Assembly (NCBI GenBank): GCA_900753305.1
Contig: CAADYR010000145.1
Coordinates: forward strand, 62,001-126,000
Length of the DNA stretch: 64,000 nucleotides
Source: Lachnospiraceae bacterium
GTDB lineage: Bacteria > Bacillota > Clostridia > Lachnospirales > Lachnospiraceae
Direction: 5' to 3'
This document shows positions 1 through 8,040 of this stretch, piece by piece. A program made the position numbers and the translations under genes. Under the pieces are notes generated by a model, which searched no databases, was not told the origin of the DNA, and worked only from the letters and a program-made list of their open reading frames with translations. Every line of letters starts with the position of its first letter. The stretch's first letter is position 1.

Positions 1-264
1 TTTCGACTTTGGGCAAAAATAATCAAAGACAACCACCTGTTACGCGATACTGTCATTTGTGACGGATCGGCAGATACCAGAACTCATAAAGTCTTTCACG
101 CGATAGAAGAAGTCTGCTATCAATTCGACCTGGGTAAACCAATCTGGCTGGATTCTACGATCACAGAATTCAAAAGACATGATAAAGCCAGATTTACAGC
201 GGACAATTTTATTGAATCCATTGATTTTGATTATTTGGAGATTCAGGTTATAGAAGAGGATTAA
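1..264 (+). CDS. conserved hypothetical protein, 3' part only
   Basis: The open frame runs from the first base to a TAA at 262-264 and gives 87 residues with no start codon seen, so the 5' end lies outside the window. The product is small, soluble and acidic at its end (...EIQVIEED). It resembles a short conserved hypothetical protein of Lachnospiraceae of about 90 residues, so only a few N-terminal residues are probably missing. No catalytic motif or membrane segment is visible and no function is proposed. The stop codon lies in the loop region of the terminator hairpin that follows. Confidence 0.6.
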   Translation, partial: FRLWAKIIKDNHLLRDTVICDGSADTRTHKVFHAIEEVCYQFDLGKPIWLDSTITEFKRHDKARFTADNFIESIDFDYLEIQVIEED

Positions 265-280
265 AAGTCCTCTTTTTTTT
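254..280 (+). terminator. intrinsic terminator overlapping the stop codon
   Basis: A 7-bp stem (254-260 with 268-274) around a 7-nt loop that contains the TAA stop is followed directly by a T-run to 280. It ends the partial gene at the left edge. Confidence 0.8.
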
Positions 281-292
281 GCATATTTATTC

Positions 293-321
293 TTGACAAC
301 GTTTACAATATAACGTAGTAT
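293..321 (+). promoter_or_regulatory. sigma-A-type promoter for the hemolysin III gene
   Basis: TTGACA at 293-298 and TAGTAT at 316-321 are separated by 17 bp. The hexamer pair lies downstream of the preceding terminator and about 110 bp before the hemolysin III start, which leaves a fairly long leader. Confidence 0.6.
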
Positions 322-337
322 TATTTTATCCAATATG

Positions 338-352
338 TAGTATTTGATACTA
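338..352. promoter_or_regulatory. 15-bp palindrome, possible operator
   Basis: TAGTAT-TTG-ATACTA is a perfect inverted repeat with 6-bp arms, just downstream of the probable transcription start of the hemolysin III gene. The position suits a repressor site, but no regulator is known. Confidence 0.35.
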
Positions 353-429
353 TGTGTCGTAGATTGTAATATTTAATGCATACAGAAGAGAGCGTATATA
401 TAAATATTTGGAAAGGAATGGTAATAACT

Positions 430-1077
430 ATGCAATTAACAATTAGAGAACCCGGAAGTGCCATTACCCATTTTATCGCATGCTTAATGGCTCTGGTCGC
501 CACTTCACCACTTATAATGAAAGCACATGGAAATACAACAAATATGCTTGCCATGGCAATTTTTGCAGGCAGTATGATCTTATTATACGGCGCAAGTACT
601 GCCTATCACAGTGTTACACGCGTTTCTGAGAAGGTACTTCGTACATTTCGTAAGATTGACCATATGATGATATTTGTTCTGATCGCAGGTTCCTACACGC
701 CTGTATGCCTGATCGTTCTCGGCGGTAAAATGGGCTACTCGCTTTTAGCTATCGTATGGGGAACCGCCCTCGTTGGAATGATCGTAAAAGCCTGCTGGAT
801 CACCTGTCCTAAATGGTTTTCTTCCGTTATTTACATCGCAATGGGCTGGACCTGTCTGCTGGTTTTTGGTACTTTATGGAATACCCTGCCTCACGCAGCT
901 TTTGGATGGCTTCTTGCCGGCGGTATCATCTATACGATTGGTGGTATCATTTATGCCTTGAAGCTACCTGTATTTGATTCATTGCACAAATCTTTTGGCT
1001 CCCATGAAATATTCCATCTGTTTGTTATGGGAGGCAGTATTTGTCATTTTATCTTTATGTATAATTATGTAGCATAA
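430..1077 (+). CDS. hemolysin III family (PAQR-like) membrane protein
   Basis: The 215-residue product is an integral membrane protein with about seven hydrophobic segments. Its N-terminus (REPGSAITHF), the AYHS motif after the second segment and the H..F/H..C histidines at the C-terminus are typical of the hemolysin III/YqfA family, the bacterial branch of the PAQR superfamily with a proposed metal-dependent hydrolase fold. The physiological role is unsettled; the name comes from a Bacillus cereus protein. The ATG at 430 is chosen because the family starts at MQLTIREPG; an in-frame ATG at 418 abuts the GGAAAGG ribosome site and is too close. A bidirectional terminator follows at once. Confidence 0.85.
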   Translation: MQLTIREPGSAITHFIACLMALVATSPLIMKAHGNTTNMLAMAIFAGSMILLYGASTAYHSVTRVSEKVLRTFRKIDHMMIFVLIAGSYTPVCLIVLGGKMGYSLLAIVWGTALVGMIVKACWITCPKWFSSVIYIAMGWTCLLVFGTLWNTLPHAAFGWLLAGGIIYTIGGIIYALKLPVFDSLHKSFGSHEIFHLFVMGGSICHFIFMYNYVA

Positions 1078-1079
1078 TA

Positions 1080-1124
1080 AAAATACCTGTTCAGAATTTA
1101 CCATAATTCCTGAACAGGTATTTT
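1080..1124. terminator. bidirectional terminator between convergent genes
   Basis: A 15-bp perfect stem (1080-1094 with 1110-1124), extended by AATT/AATT across a one-base bulge, has A-rich and T-rich flanks. It serves both the rightward hemolysin III gene and leftward spoVT. Confidence 0.9.
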
Positions 1125-1131
1125 ATTACCA

Positions 1132-1680
1132 TTATTGTTCAATCTGTTTTCCAAGAAATCCCGCTGCTGATTGTGCCAGTTTCAATTCTACTTCGCTCAT
1201 GGGATTTGCTTCATCATTGGATAAAAGAACTACGGCTCCTATGATGTCTCCCTGTGCCAGAATCGGAATCATGACTTCGTGACAAAAGCTGTCAGTTTCA
1301 TCTTCTGTAACAGGAACATACTGCAGATCATCTCTGGATGCACATACAGTCTCTCTGGCATTCATTTTATCTTCCATCTCTTTACTGAGTGTTTTTCCGA
1401 TCAACTGTTTATTTCCACTGCCTGCTGCAGCTATGAGTTGATCTCTGTCGGCAATCAGCGCCATATGACCGGACACCTGTGCCAGACTTTCTGCATAAGG
1501 TTTGGCAAAGCTTCCCATATCACCAATTGGCGAATACTTTCTCAAAATGATCGAACCTTCATGATCCGTAAAAATTTCCAGTGGATCACTCTCCCTGATC
1601 CTTAAAGTTCTTCGAATCTCTTTCGGAATTACGATACGACCCAGATCATCTATACGGCGAACAATTCCTGTAGCTTTCAT
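1132..1680 (-). CDS. spoVT: stage V sporulation protein T (AbrB family)
   Basis: This 182-residue protein has an N-terminal AbrB/SpoVT swapped-hairpin DNA-binding domain (residues 1-50, GIVRRIDDLGRIVIPKEIRR) followed by a GAF-like C-terminal domain. Length and domain order match B. subtilis SpoVT, a forespore regulator that tunes the sigma-G regulon. The ATG at 1680 follows a GGAGG. It stands alone with its own spacer to the upstream sigma-factor pair. In B. subtilis spoVT lies next to mfd; here about 8 kb of other genes lies between them, so the old neighbourhood is loosely kept. Confidence 0.95.
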   Translation of the reverse strand: MKATGIVRRIDDLGRIVIPKEIRRTLRIRESDPLEIFTDHEGSIILRKYSPIGDMGSFAKPYAESLAQVSGHMALIADRDQLIAAAGSGNKQLIGKTLSKEMEDKMNARETVCASRDDLQYVPVTEDETDSFCHEVMIPILAQGDIIGAVVLLSNDEANPMSEVELKLAQSAAGFLGKQIEQ

Positions 1681-1826
1681 TCCATATTTTCCTCCAATTT
1701 CATGTTTTAGCAGGAGCGCTCTACTTAAATTTTCAGTTTTACCAGTTAGGTCACTCTAATTCTGCTATATATTTGCTGTGGAGTTAGTATGTGGAAATCT
1801 CTAGAAAATTATTCTTAAAAATACCG

Positions 1827-2426
1827 TCAAACCTGTACTGCTACTTTCCATTTTCCCTGTACGGGTTCTTCACCATCCATAAATTGATACATCCTCAATA
1901 TAAGTTTTCTGCCTTCTATATTTTTTCCATTTCGATGACGTATCAGAATCTGATACGTTGCCTTATGCTGTACTGCATCATACTCTGACATTACACAACT
2001 GACAAGTTCGTCCCGGATCGTAAAGATACCACAATATCCCTCCAACTGCGTTGCCGCATTGACTCTGTTTCCCTGTGTGTCCTGTATTGATATGTACATT
2101 GTCGCCTGCGCATTCTCTGTGCTGACAGATTCTACCGTAAAGATGATTCCATTATCCTCACAGGTTTCCTTCTCTGGTGTCATATACATAATAGCATCCG
2201 TAAAAACTGAATTTACGAGATAATATGGCCGGGCATATCCAAGAGCCGCCATCAAAAATAATATTGTCAGTCCAAAAACAAACATCATACCCCAAAAAGA
2301 AAGTTCTACCTGAAGCTTTTTCAGAATACGTGCCGGTCTTCTCCTGTTAAAATATTCCACTGCTTCAGTTACATATTTGTCATCTATTTCTGAAACAGAA
2401 TATGTCAAACTCTCAAAATCCATCAT
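1827..2426 (-). CDS. short DUF4179-like anti-sigma membrane protein
   Basis: The product of about 199 residues has a basic cytoplasmic N-terminus, one membrane span near residues 45-65 (MMFVFGLTILFLMAALGY) and an extracytoplasmic beta-rich region resembling the DUF4179 domain of clostridial anti-sigma proteins. The start is the ATG at 2426, which overlaps the sigma-factor stop as ATGA and has AAAGGGG seven bases before it; the frame extends further upstream but lacks such a site. The partner gene and overlap imply that it holds the ECF sigma factor inactive at the membrane. It ends just after the first extracellular domain, whereas relatives usually carry a second one, so this is either a short variant or a C-terminal loss. 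Confidence 0.6.
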   Translation of the reverse strand: MMDFESLTYSVSEIDDKYVTEAVEYFNRRRPARILKKLQVELSFWGMMFVFGLTILFLMAALGYARPYYLVNSVFTDAIMYMTPEKETCEDNGIIFTVESVSTENAQATMYISIQDTQGNRVNAATQLEGYCGIFTIRDELVSCVMSEYDAVQHKATYQILIRHRNGKNIEGRKLILRMYQFMDGEEPVQGKWKVAVQV

Positions 2427-2977
2427 TGATAGCCCCTTTCTGCCAGACACTTTCTGATTTTCTCCATGCTCTGGTCAAGGTATTGCCCAATCTTCTTCAT
2501 ACTCATCCCCAGATCCACCTGTAGTTCATCATAGGACTTGCAGAACCAGTAACGGTGCATAAAAACAGCTCTCTCTTCTTCTTCCATCATCCCCAGAGCT
2601 TCATTGATACATTCTCCCATCTCACTTACAGTAAGCCTGTCCTCTACATTCTCTTTGCCTTTGATCCATCTGTTCATTTCTCCGGCAATGACAAAAAATA
2701 TAGGATTTTTCACATTTTCCTGATTGGTCTTATATTTTTTTAATGACATCTCCCTTGTTATCCTGCATAGACTGGCAGGCAGTGAGTCCGTTTCCAGTTC
2801 AGGAATCACCTCCTGAACTTTAGTAAATATATCCTTAACACACTCCTCTGTAGCTTCCTCATCCTGCAAAATATCAAAAGATAATGTGTTACATAATTTT
2901 CCATACTTTTGTTTCAGATTTGGTACTGCTTCATCCGAATGTTCCTTAAATAAATTAATGATCATTTGATCCTCCAC
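2423..2977 (-). CDS. ECF-type RNA polymerase sigma factor
   Basis: The 184-residue protein has the layout of an ECF sigma factor: a divergent region 2 in the first 90 residues, a linker, and a region 4 helix-turn-helix near the C-terminus (EERAVFMHRYWFCKSYDELQ...). Region 2 is poorly conserved, so the target promoter cannot be read from it. A GTG start at 2977 behind AGGAGG is the first choice; an ATG at 2965 behind GGAGG is equally well placed. It is translationally coupled to the membrane protein downstream, the usual sigma/anti-sigma pairing, and has its own promoter. Confidence 0.75.
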   Translation of the reverse strand: MEDQMIINLFKEHSDEAVPNLKQKYGKLCNTLSFDILQDEEATEECVKDIFTKVQEVIPELETDSLPASLCRITREMSLKKYKTNQENVKNPIFFVIAGEMNRWIKGKENVEDRLTVSEMGECINEALGMMEEEERAVFMHRYWFCKSYDELQVDLGMSMKKIGQYLDQSMEKIRKCLAERGYQ

Positions 2978-3023
2978 ACAGATACCTCCTTTGTATTACA
3001 TCAACTACTCATACGTCTTATTT

Positions 3024-3052
3024 ATTGTACCTTTATTTTCAGTATCTGTAAA
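3024..3052 (-). promoter_or_regulatory. promoter of the sigma/anti-sigma pair
   Basis: On the minus strand TTTACA (3047-3052) and TACAAT (3024-3029) are 17 bp apart, about 45 bp before the sigma-factor start. It fits ordinary sigma-A recognition, so autoregulation is not obvious from the sequence. Confidence 0.55.
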
Positions 3053-3061
3053 GAGTAAAAA

Positions 3062-3107
3062 ATAACTGTTTGAAACTTTTTAATATTTTACATTTTCAAA
3101 CAGTTAT
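3062..3107 (-). terminator. terminator of the mgtE operon
   Basis: A 14-bp perfect stem (3062-3075 with 3094-3107) with an 18-nt AT-rich loop lies 18 bp beyond the mgtE stop and is followed on the minus strand by a T-rich stretch. Confidence 0.85.
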
Positions 3108-3124
3108 CTCTATTTTCATATCTT

Positions 3125-4516
3125 TTATAAGTGGAGAACACGAATCAATAATATCCATGCTAATCCATAATATGTCACTACTGCAACAAAATCATTTACC
3201 GTAGAAATCAACGGTCCTGATGCAACCGCAGGATCGACCTTTACTTTGTGAAAGAACATTGGTACTACGGTACCAACCACGCTTGATATGGTCATTGCCA
3301 GCATAAGCGCAATTCCTGCACATGCAGAAATAGAAAAAGCATACTGGACACCTCTGCCCTTAAACAGACACACATACGTACCAATGAAAGCAAAAGCCAG
3401 AATCCCCAGCATCAATCCGTTACAAAAACCAATTCTGGCTTCCTTAAAGACCAATGACCATTTCTGTCCCGCCGAAAGATCCTCATCCATCAGTACCCGG
3501 ATTGTTACCGCAAGAGACTGTGTACCGACATTACCGGACATACCAAGGATCAATGACTGAAAGCTTACGATAATCGCCAGATGAGAGATAACATTCTCGA
3601 ACATTCCGGTTACAGTAGAAACACACAAACTCAGTCCCAGAAGTACTACCAGCCATGGCAGACGTTTCTTGATACTCTCTGCCAGACTCTCTTCCAGATC
3701 AGCTTCTTCTGACATACCGGCAAGTTTTGCATAATCATCACCCATCTCGTCATCTACAACTTCCACAATATCCTGCGCCGTGATAACACCCAGTAATTCA
3801 TTATCATCATTCAGCACAGGGATGGAATCTTCTGCATAATCTTTTAACTGCTCAATACAGTCGGCAATGGATTCATGGTCACGGACATACGGATAGGAAT
3901 GACTGATCAGAGAATCCAGATCAGTATATCCCCTCGCCACGATCAGATCCTTTAAATTAATGGCACCATAAAATGTTCCGTCATCATCCTTTACATAGAT
4001 GGTCGTAATATTATCATTTTCTTCTGCCTTGGCAATCAGTTCCCTCATTGCCTGCTTTACTGTAAGGCGTCTGCTGATCTCGATAAAGTTCGTAGTCATC
4101 TTACTGCCGATCTCATCTTCTTCATAAGAACAGATCAGCTTGATGTCCTCTTTGGACTCTTCATCGATCAACTCGATCAATTGTTTACGTGTTGTTTCAT
4201 CTACTTCCTCGAGAACATCTACCGCATCATCCGCATCCATGTTCTCGATAATATCGGCTGCCTTTTCCAGTTCGATCTCTTCCAGATATTTTCCAACATC
4301 ATCAACATAGGCAAATATCTCAGATACACGTTCCACGCCCAATATCTGATACAGCTTCTTACGTTCCTTTTCATTGAGTTCATCAAGAGCAGACGCAATA
4401 TCATTATCATGGTAATTATCTATCTTTTCGGCTATTGCCGCATCTGATTCATCACTTCTGATCAGTCTGACCAGTTCTTCTACATAATCCGGCTTTTCAA
4501 TTACTTCATTTTCCAT
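3125..4516 (-). CDS. mgtE: magnesium transporter MgtE
   Basis: The 463-residue protein has the full MgtE plan: an acidic superhelical N domain (about 1-130), a tandem CBS pair (about 135-260) and five membrane spans (about 285-463) forming the Mg2+ channel. The signature SGNVGTQSLA in the pore region is intact. In this family the cytosolic domains bind Mg2+ and close the pore when magnesium is plentiful. The ATG follows AAAGGAG. It is the last gene of a leftward run that begins with the DUF4391-like gene at 7861, with a 50-bp gap to the HAD gene and no terminator seen between them; no M-box riboswitch is present just upstream. Confidence 0.95.
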   Translation of the reverse strand: MENEVIEKPDYVEELVRLIRSDESDAAIAEKIDNYHDNDIASALDELNEKERKKLYQILGVERVSEIFAYVDDVGKYLEEIELEKAADIIENMDADDAVDVLEEVDETTRKQLIELIDEESKEDIKLICSYEEDEIGSKMTTNFIEISRRLTVKQAMRELIAKAEENDNITTIYVKDDDGTFYGAINLKDLIVARGYTDLDSLISHSYPYVRDHESIADCIEQLKDYAEDSIPVLNDDNELLGVITAQDIVEVVDDEMGDDYAKLAGMSEEADLEESLAESIKKRLPWLVVLLGLSLCVSTVTGMFENVISHLAIIVSFQSLILGMSGNVGTQSLAVTIRVLMDEDLSAGQKWSLVFKEARIGFCNGLMLGILAFAFIGTYVCLFKGRGVQYAFSISACAGIALMLAMTISSVVGTVVPMFFHKVKVDPAVASGPLISTVNDFVAVVTYYGLAWILLIRVLHL

Positions 4517-4566
4517 GCTGCAACTCCTTTTTATGATGATTCTACACTGAAAAGGGCGTATCCTCG

Positions 4567-5220
4567 TTAAGCTTTGCTGTCAACAATATCACATAGCCCT
4601 GCCAGAGAATCTATGCAGGCATACAGATACTTGCCCAGTTCTTCATCAGGTCTGGTCAGATCAGGTACCATAACAGGACGGATTCCTGCTCTGTAGGCTG
4701 ACATAATACCATTGGGAGAGTCTTCTACTGCCAGACAATTCTCCGGTTCTTCCCCTATCTGCCTGCAGGCATACAGATATACATCCGGTGCCGGTTTACC
4801 ATGGGCAACATTCTTTGCACTGACTACACTGTCAAAGAGATCATAGATTCCAATGCTGGTAAGATGGGATTTCGTAATATCCAGTGCTGTCGCGGTTGCA
4901 ACTGCGGTCTTTATCCCCTTTTCTCGCAGATATTTAAGAGCTTCATCCACATATGGCTTCTTCTCCAGTCCATATCTGTCCAGACGTTCTCTCACAAGTT
5001 CCCTTCTGCGTTCCCTGATCGCATAATAATCAAAACCTGTTCCAAAAATTTCCTGCATCAGGCGTTCACCTTCCTGTGCCTCACAACTTCTGAGCAGTAA
5101 TGCATGCTCTCTCGTAAAAGGAAATCCCGCTTCTTTTGCTGCCTGACACCAGGCTGCATTATAATGCTTCTCTGTATCGATCAGCACACCATCCATATCA
5201 AATATTACCGCACGAATCAC
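4567..5220 (-). CDS. HAD family phosphatase/phosphomutase-like protein
   Basis: A 217-residue HAD hydrolase with motif I DMDGVLIDT (Asp8 and Asp10), a C1-type helical cap, a motif III lysine in HGKPAPDVY and motif IV VEDSPNG. These place it in the beta-phosphoglucomutase/phosphoglycolate phosphatase subfamily, but the substrate cannot be read from the sequence. The gene overlaps the metalloprotein gene upstream by 4 bp (5217-5220), so translation is probably coupled, and it sits between that gene and mgtE. Confidence 0.85.
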   Translation of the reverse strand: MIRAVIFDMDGVLIDTEKHYNAAWCQAAKEAGFPFTREHALLLRSCEAQEGERLMQEIFGTGFDYYAIRERRRELVRERLDRYGLEKKPYVDEALKYLREKGIKTAVATATALDITKSHLTSIGIYDLFDSVVSAKNVAHGKPAPDVYLYACRQIGEEPENCLAVEDSPNGIMSAYRAGIRPVMVPDLTRPDEELGKYLYACIDSLAGLCDIVDSKA

Positions 5221-5894
5221 CAGTTCTCCTCCATCAATACTCCATGTTCCCGCAGCCAGTATCTATGCTCCTTATAAGCCGGATCATACTCTGCCACATT
5301 TGCCCAGAACAACTTACTATGGTCCTTGTGCCATATGTGGCACAACTCATGTACTACCACATAGTCTATCACATCCGGCGGGCACATCACAAGATGCCAG
5401 CTAAAATTAATATGATCAACATAACTGCACGATCCCCAGCGTGTCCGTGCTGACGTAATCCTCACACCCATTGGTTGTACCTGCATTTTCTCTGCATAAA
5501 ATGCCACCCTTGGTTTAATGATCTTATCAGCCTGCCTGTGATACCAGGCAGTCAGCATCTCCCCCGTAGACCTTCCCTGCGGCAGCTTAAAACATTTCCC
5601 ATCAAAAGTTCCTGAAGTACCCTCACTTCTTACGACCGGATAGGTTTGTCCAAGATAATACAGTGTATCGCCTTCTTTGATTCCAAGTCTGGGTTGATTC
5701 TCCCTTCTTCGCATCATCTGTTTTGTTTTATCACAGATCCAGTCCTGTTTTTGTCTGACCAGATTCATGATCTGTGTCTGTGATGCATAAAAAGGCGCTC
5801 TGACGATCAGCTCACCCTCTGCATTGATTTCAAGTGCTATCGTTTTGCGCCTTGTTCTGATTATTTCCTTTGGTTCTATCATTTCCATTGTCAT
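5217..5894 (-). CDS. YgjP/SprT-like zinc metalloprotein (DUF45)
   Basis: The 225-residue product belongs to the YgjP-like metal-dependent hydrolases (DUF45, M48-like). A TRWGSC motif sits near residue 150 and the zinc motif HELCHIWHKDH near residues 182-192, with no membrane segment or signal peptide. E. coli YgjP has been linked to nucleotide and peptide hydrolysis, but the role of the family is not settled. Three in-frame ATGs (5894, 5888, 5882) lie behind a weak AGAAAG site; the first is kept. Only 14 bp separate it from the ATPase stop, and it overlaps the HAD gene, so it is in the same operon. Confidence 0.8.
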   Translation of the reverse strand: MTMEMIEPKEIIRTRRKTIALEINAEGELIVRAPFYASQTQIMNLVRQKQDWICDKTKQMMRRRENQPRLGIKEGDTLYYLGQTYPVVRSEGTSGTFDGKCFKLPQGRSTGEMLTAWYHRQADKIIKPRVAFYAEKMQVQPMGVRITSARTRWGSCSYVDHINFSWHLVMCPPDVIDYVVVHELCHIWHKDHSKLFWANVAEYDPAYKEHRYWLREHGVLMEENW

Positions 5895-5908
5895 TTCTTT
5901 CTGAACAA

Positions 5909-7189
5909 TTACCCAATATTCCCATGTTCACAGGCATACAGAATCTCTTCTTTGGGTCTGTCACTGTTCTGCTGTGTCAGATTCAGCAATGTGATATAAT
6001 TACGGATCATATCCCTTGCTGTCAGTTCGCCCGTATTATGAGCCCTGGCATACTGGTTTTTCAGGAAATAGATATAATCATCATGTTCCAGTCTAGGCTC
6101 ATATTCATATACAATACCATGCAATTGTGTAATTTTTTCAATTAATACATAAATTTCACCCGGATTGAGCGGTGATAAGTGAATCACCGGTGCCGCCATA
6201 TCCCTCAAGTCTCCCAGTGCAGCATGATCAGACATTTTATCCTGAAGTCTCGAACGCAATGGTTCATAACCATAAATTCCCCTTACAGAATCCTCCATGG
6301 CTTCCCTGGTAATTCCCATAAGAAACCCAAGATGAAATGCTTTCCCCTGCAAGATATCATTATAGATTGTCAGCAGTTTACTATAATTATAGTCACGCCC
6401 TACCTTACTTGGTATCTCATAAATACTTGCAAGTTCATCCATACAGATATAAAGCCCTGCATAACCGGCTTTTACCATAAAATCTGCCCATAATTTAATA
6501 AAATCATACCAGTTGTCATCCGTTATGATCAGACTTATACCCAAATCAGTCTTTGCCTCAGATTTCGTACGATACTCTCCACACAACCAGCGAAATGCCT
6601 TCTGCTGCAGTTTGTCATCGCCCATTCTGTGTCCCTTGTAATAAAGTGACACTACCCTGCCAAAGTCAAAGCCATTTACTCTTTCTTCCATAGAAGAAGT
6701 TACACTGTGGACTTTCTGGCTTACCTTAATATCAAAACTTTCATGCCCGGGTATCAACCCACATTCCTGTTCCACTTCATTTTCAAGCTTTGATATCCAT
6801 TTGTCAAGTATCGGTCTGAGCGCGCCATGATCCGGACACGCCTGTGTTGCCAGATTTCGCATCAACTCACGATAAGCAGCCAATCCCTGTCCTTTATTTC
6901 CCACTAATCTTTTGTCTACGGACAATTCCACATCAGATACAACAAAATTGCGCTCCAATACATGATTTTTGAGTGCATACAAAAGAAATGTCTTTCCGCT
7001 TCCATACCGTCCTTCAATAAAACGCATGGCACAGCCCCCAGACTCGATCATTGCCACATCCTGCAGCAGCGCAGCAATCTCACTTCTTCTTCCCACTGTA
7101 ATATACTCTAATCCGACTCGCGGAACCACACCTCCACTTAATGAATTAAGCACTGTGGCTGCCGTTGCCCTCTGTATTCCATTGTCCAT
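5909..7189 (-). CDS. BrxD-like P-loop ATPase (DUF2791)
   Basis: The 426-residue protein has a Walker A motif GRYGSGKT at 60-67, a Walker B-like YICMDELAS near residue 250, and the extended helical C-terminus of the DUF2791 (BrxC/BrxD-type) ATPases. Families of this type occur in type 2 BREX phage-defence loci and in clusters with TerB proteins and helicases. No methylase, PglZ, helicase or TerB gene lies nearby; the only partner is the DUF4391-like gene 27 bp upstream. GAGGGG precedes the ATG. A role in DNA-linked defence or stress is inferred from the family only. The pair sits in a housekeeping operon with a metalloprotein, a phosphatase and MgtE. Confidence 0.75.
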   Translation of the reverse strand: MDNGIQRATAATVLNSLSGGVVPRVGLEYITVGRRSEIAALLQDVAMIESGGCAMRFIEGRYGSGKTFLLYALKNHVLERNFVVSDVELSVDKRLVGNKGQGLAAYRELMRNLATQACPDHGALRPILDKWISKLENEVEQECGLIPGHESFDIKVSQKVHSVTSSMEERVNGFDFGRVVSLYYKGHRMGDDKLQQKAFRWLCGEYRTKSEAKTDLGISLIITDDNWYDFIKLWADFMVKAGYAGLYICMDELASIYEIPSKVGRDYNYSKLLTIYNDILQGKAFHLGFLMGITREAMEDSVRGIYGYEPLRSRLQDKMSDHAALGDLRDMAAPVIHLSPLNPGEIYVLIEKITQLHGIVYEYEPRLEHDDYIYFLKNQYARAHNTGELTARDMIRNYITLLNLTQQNSDRPKEEILYACEHGNIG

Positions 7190-7216
7190 AGTTTCCCCTC
7201 TATCCTCTGGTCAATT

Positions 7217-7861
7217 TTATGCCTTTATATCCACTTTTAACTGTTCCTGTACATAATTGGCATCTTCCCTTATCTTCTCAAGATTCTCTTCGCTGAATTC
7301 ATATTCCAGATCCGGTTCTTTCTCTGTATTTTTATGCAGATTTGCAAATGCCTTCTCAATCATAATGACTCTCTTCTGCTGCCGTATCACCGATAATATC
7401 CTGTCATGTATCTCTTCTACACTCTTGTCTGCATCCTGTGCAAAATCAAGTATTTCAATCATACGCGATGAGTCATAAGGATAAAAATCCGTTGCACATA
7501 CCTTTCCTGCGCCTGTATTTGATCCCGGAATAAAAGCTGCCATTGCCAATTCCTGTTCGCATAAATATATAATGATGAATCTCTTCTGAATCAGACCTGC
7601 AAATACTTCTGTCATCAGTTCCGGAGACACTTTATGTCTGGTGATCACCTCAAATACAGATATCCCTTTTCTTCTCAGCAGATCTGTCAGATTCGATGCA
7701 CTTTCTCCATCTGTAATATGATAACACCATTCCATACTTACAATCTCTGTTTCAAAGATTTCTCTGCATTTTTCGTTCTCAATTCTTGGATATAATGCCT
7801 GTAATGGCATTCCCTTCTCTACCCTATACTGCTTCGGAATATTATATCTACCCTCACTCAT
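7217..7861 (-). CDS. DUF4391-like protein paired with the ATPase
   Basis: A soluble 214-residue protein without membrane segments. Features that resemble DUF4391 are the N-terminal NIPKQ, a mid-region ISVFEV strand, a central IIIYL strand, a YPYDSS motif and a C-terminal helix rich in Lys and Arg (IRQQKRVIMIEKAF). Members of that family are often found beside helicases or ATPases in defence-type clusters, but no enzymatic role is established. It is the first gene of the operon and precedes the BrxD-like ATPase by 27 bp, so the two probably act together. Assignment to DUF4391 is by eye and should be treated as probable, not certain. Confidence 0.5.
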   Translation of the reverse strand: MSEGRYNIPKQYRVEKGMPLQALYPRIENEKCREIFETEIVSMEWCYHITDGESASNLTDLLRRKGISVFEVITRHKVSPELMTEVFAGLIQKRFIIIYLCEQELAMAAFIPGSNTGAGKVCATDFYPYDSSRMIEILDFAQDADKSVEEIHDRILSVIRQQKRVIMIEKAFANLHKNTEKEPDLEYEFSEENLEKIREDANYVQEQLKVDIKA

Positions 7862-7923
7862 CTGCGCCCTCTTCTCTCCATATTTTATGGTCTATAGATT
7901 ATGTAATCCTCACACTTTAAGAT

Positions 7924-7952
7924 ATTATACTATATTTATTATAATTTTTCTA
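7924..7952 (-). promoter_or_regulatory. promoter of the DUF4391/ATPase/mgtE operon
   Basis: On the minus strand TAGAAA (7947-7952) and TATAAT (7924-7929) are 17 bp apart within very AT-rich DNA, about 63 bp before the first start codon. The -10 box is perfect and the -35 box is weak. Confidence 0.5.
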
Positions 7953-7985
7953 TAATTTGGAATAATTTTCTAATAATTATACTAA

Positions 7986-8025
7986 AAATACCCTATTGCA
8001 CATAAATATATGAAATAGGGTATTT
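7986..8025 (-). terminator. terminator after the aldo/keto reductase
   Basis: A 12-bp perfect stem (7986-7997 with 8014-8025) with a 16-nt loop follows the reductase stop on the minus strand and leads into a T-rich stretch. It ends the pth-mfd-reductase run. Confidence 0.85.
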
Positions 8026-8040
8026 GTTTCATTATAAAAT

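Noticed and set aside
3125..4516. M-box magnesium riboswitch for mgtE
   Set aside because: The gap upstream of mgtE is only 50 bp within an operon and shows no M-box structure.
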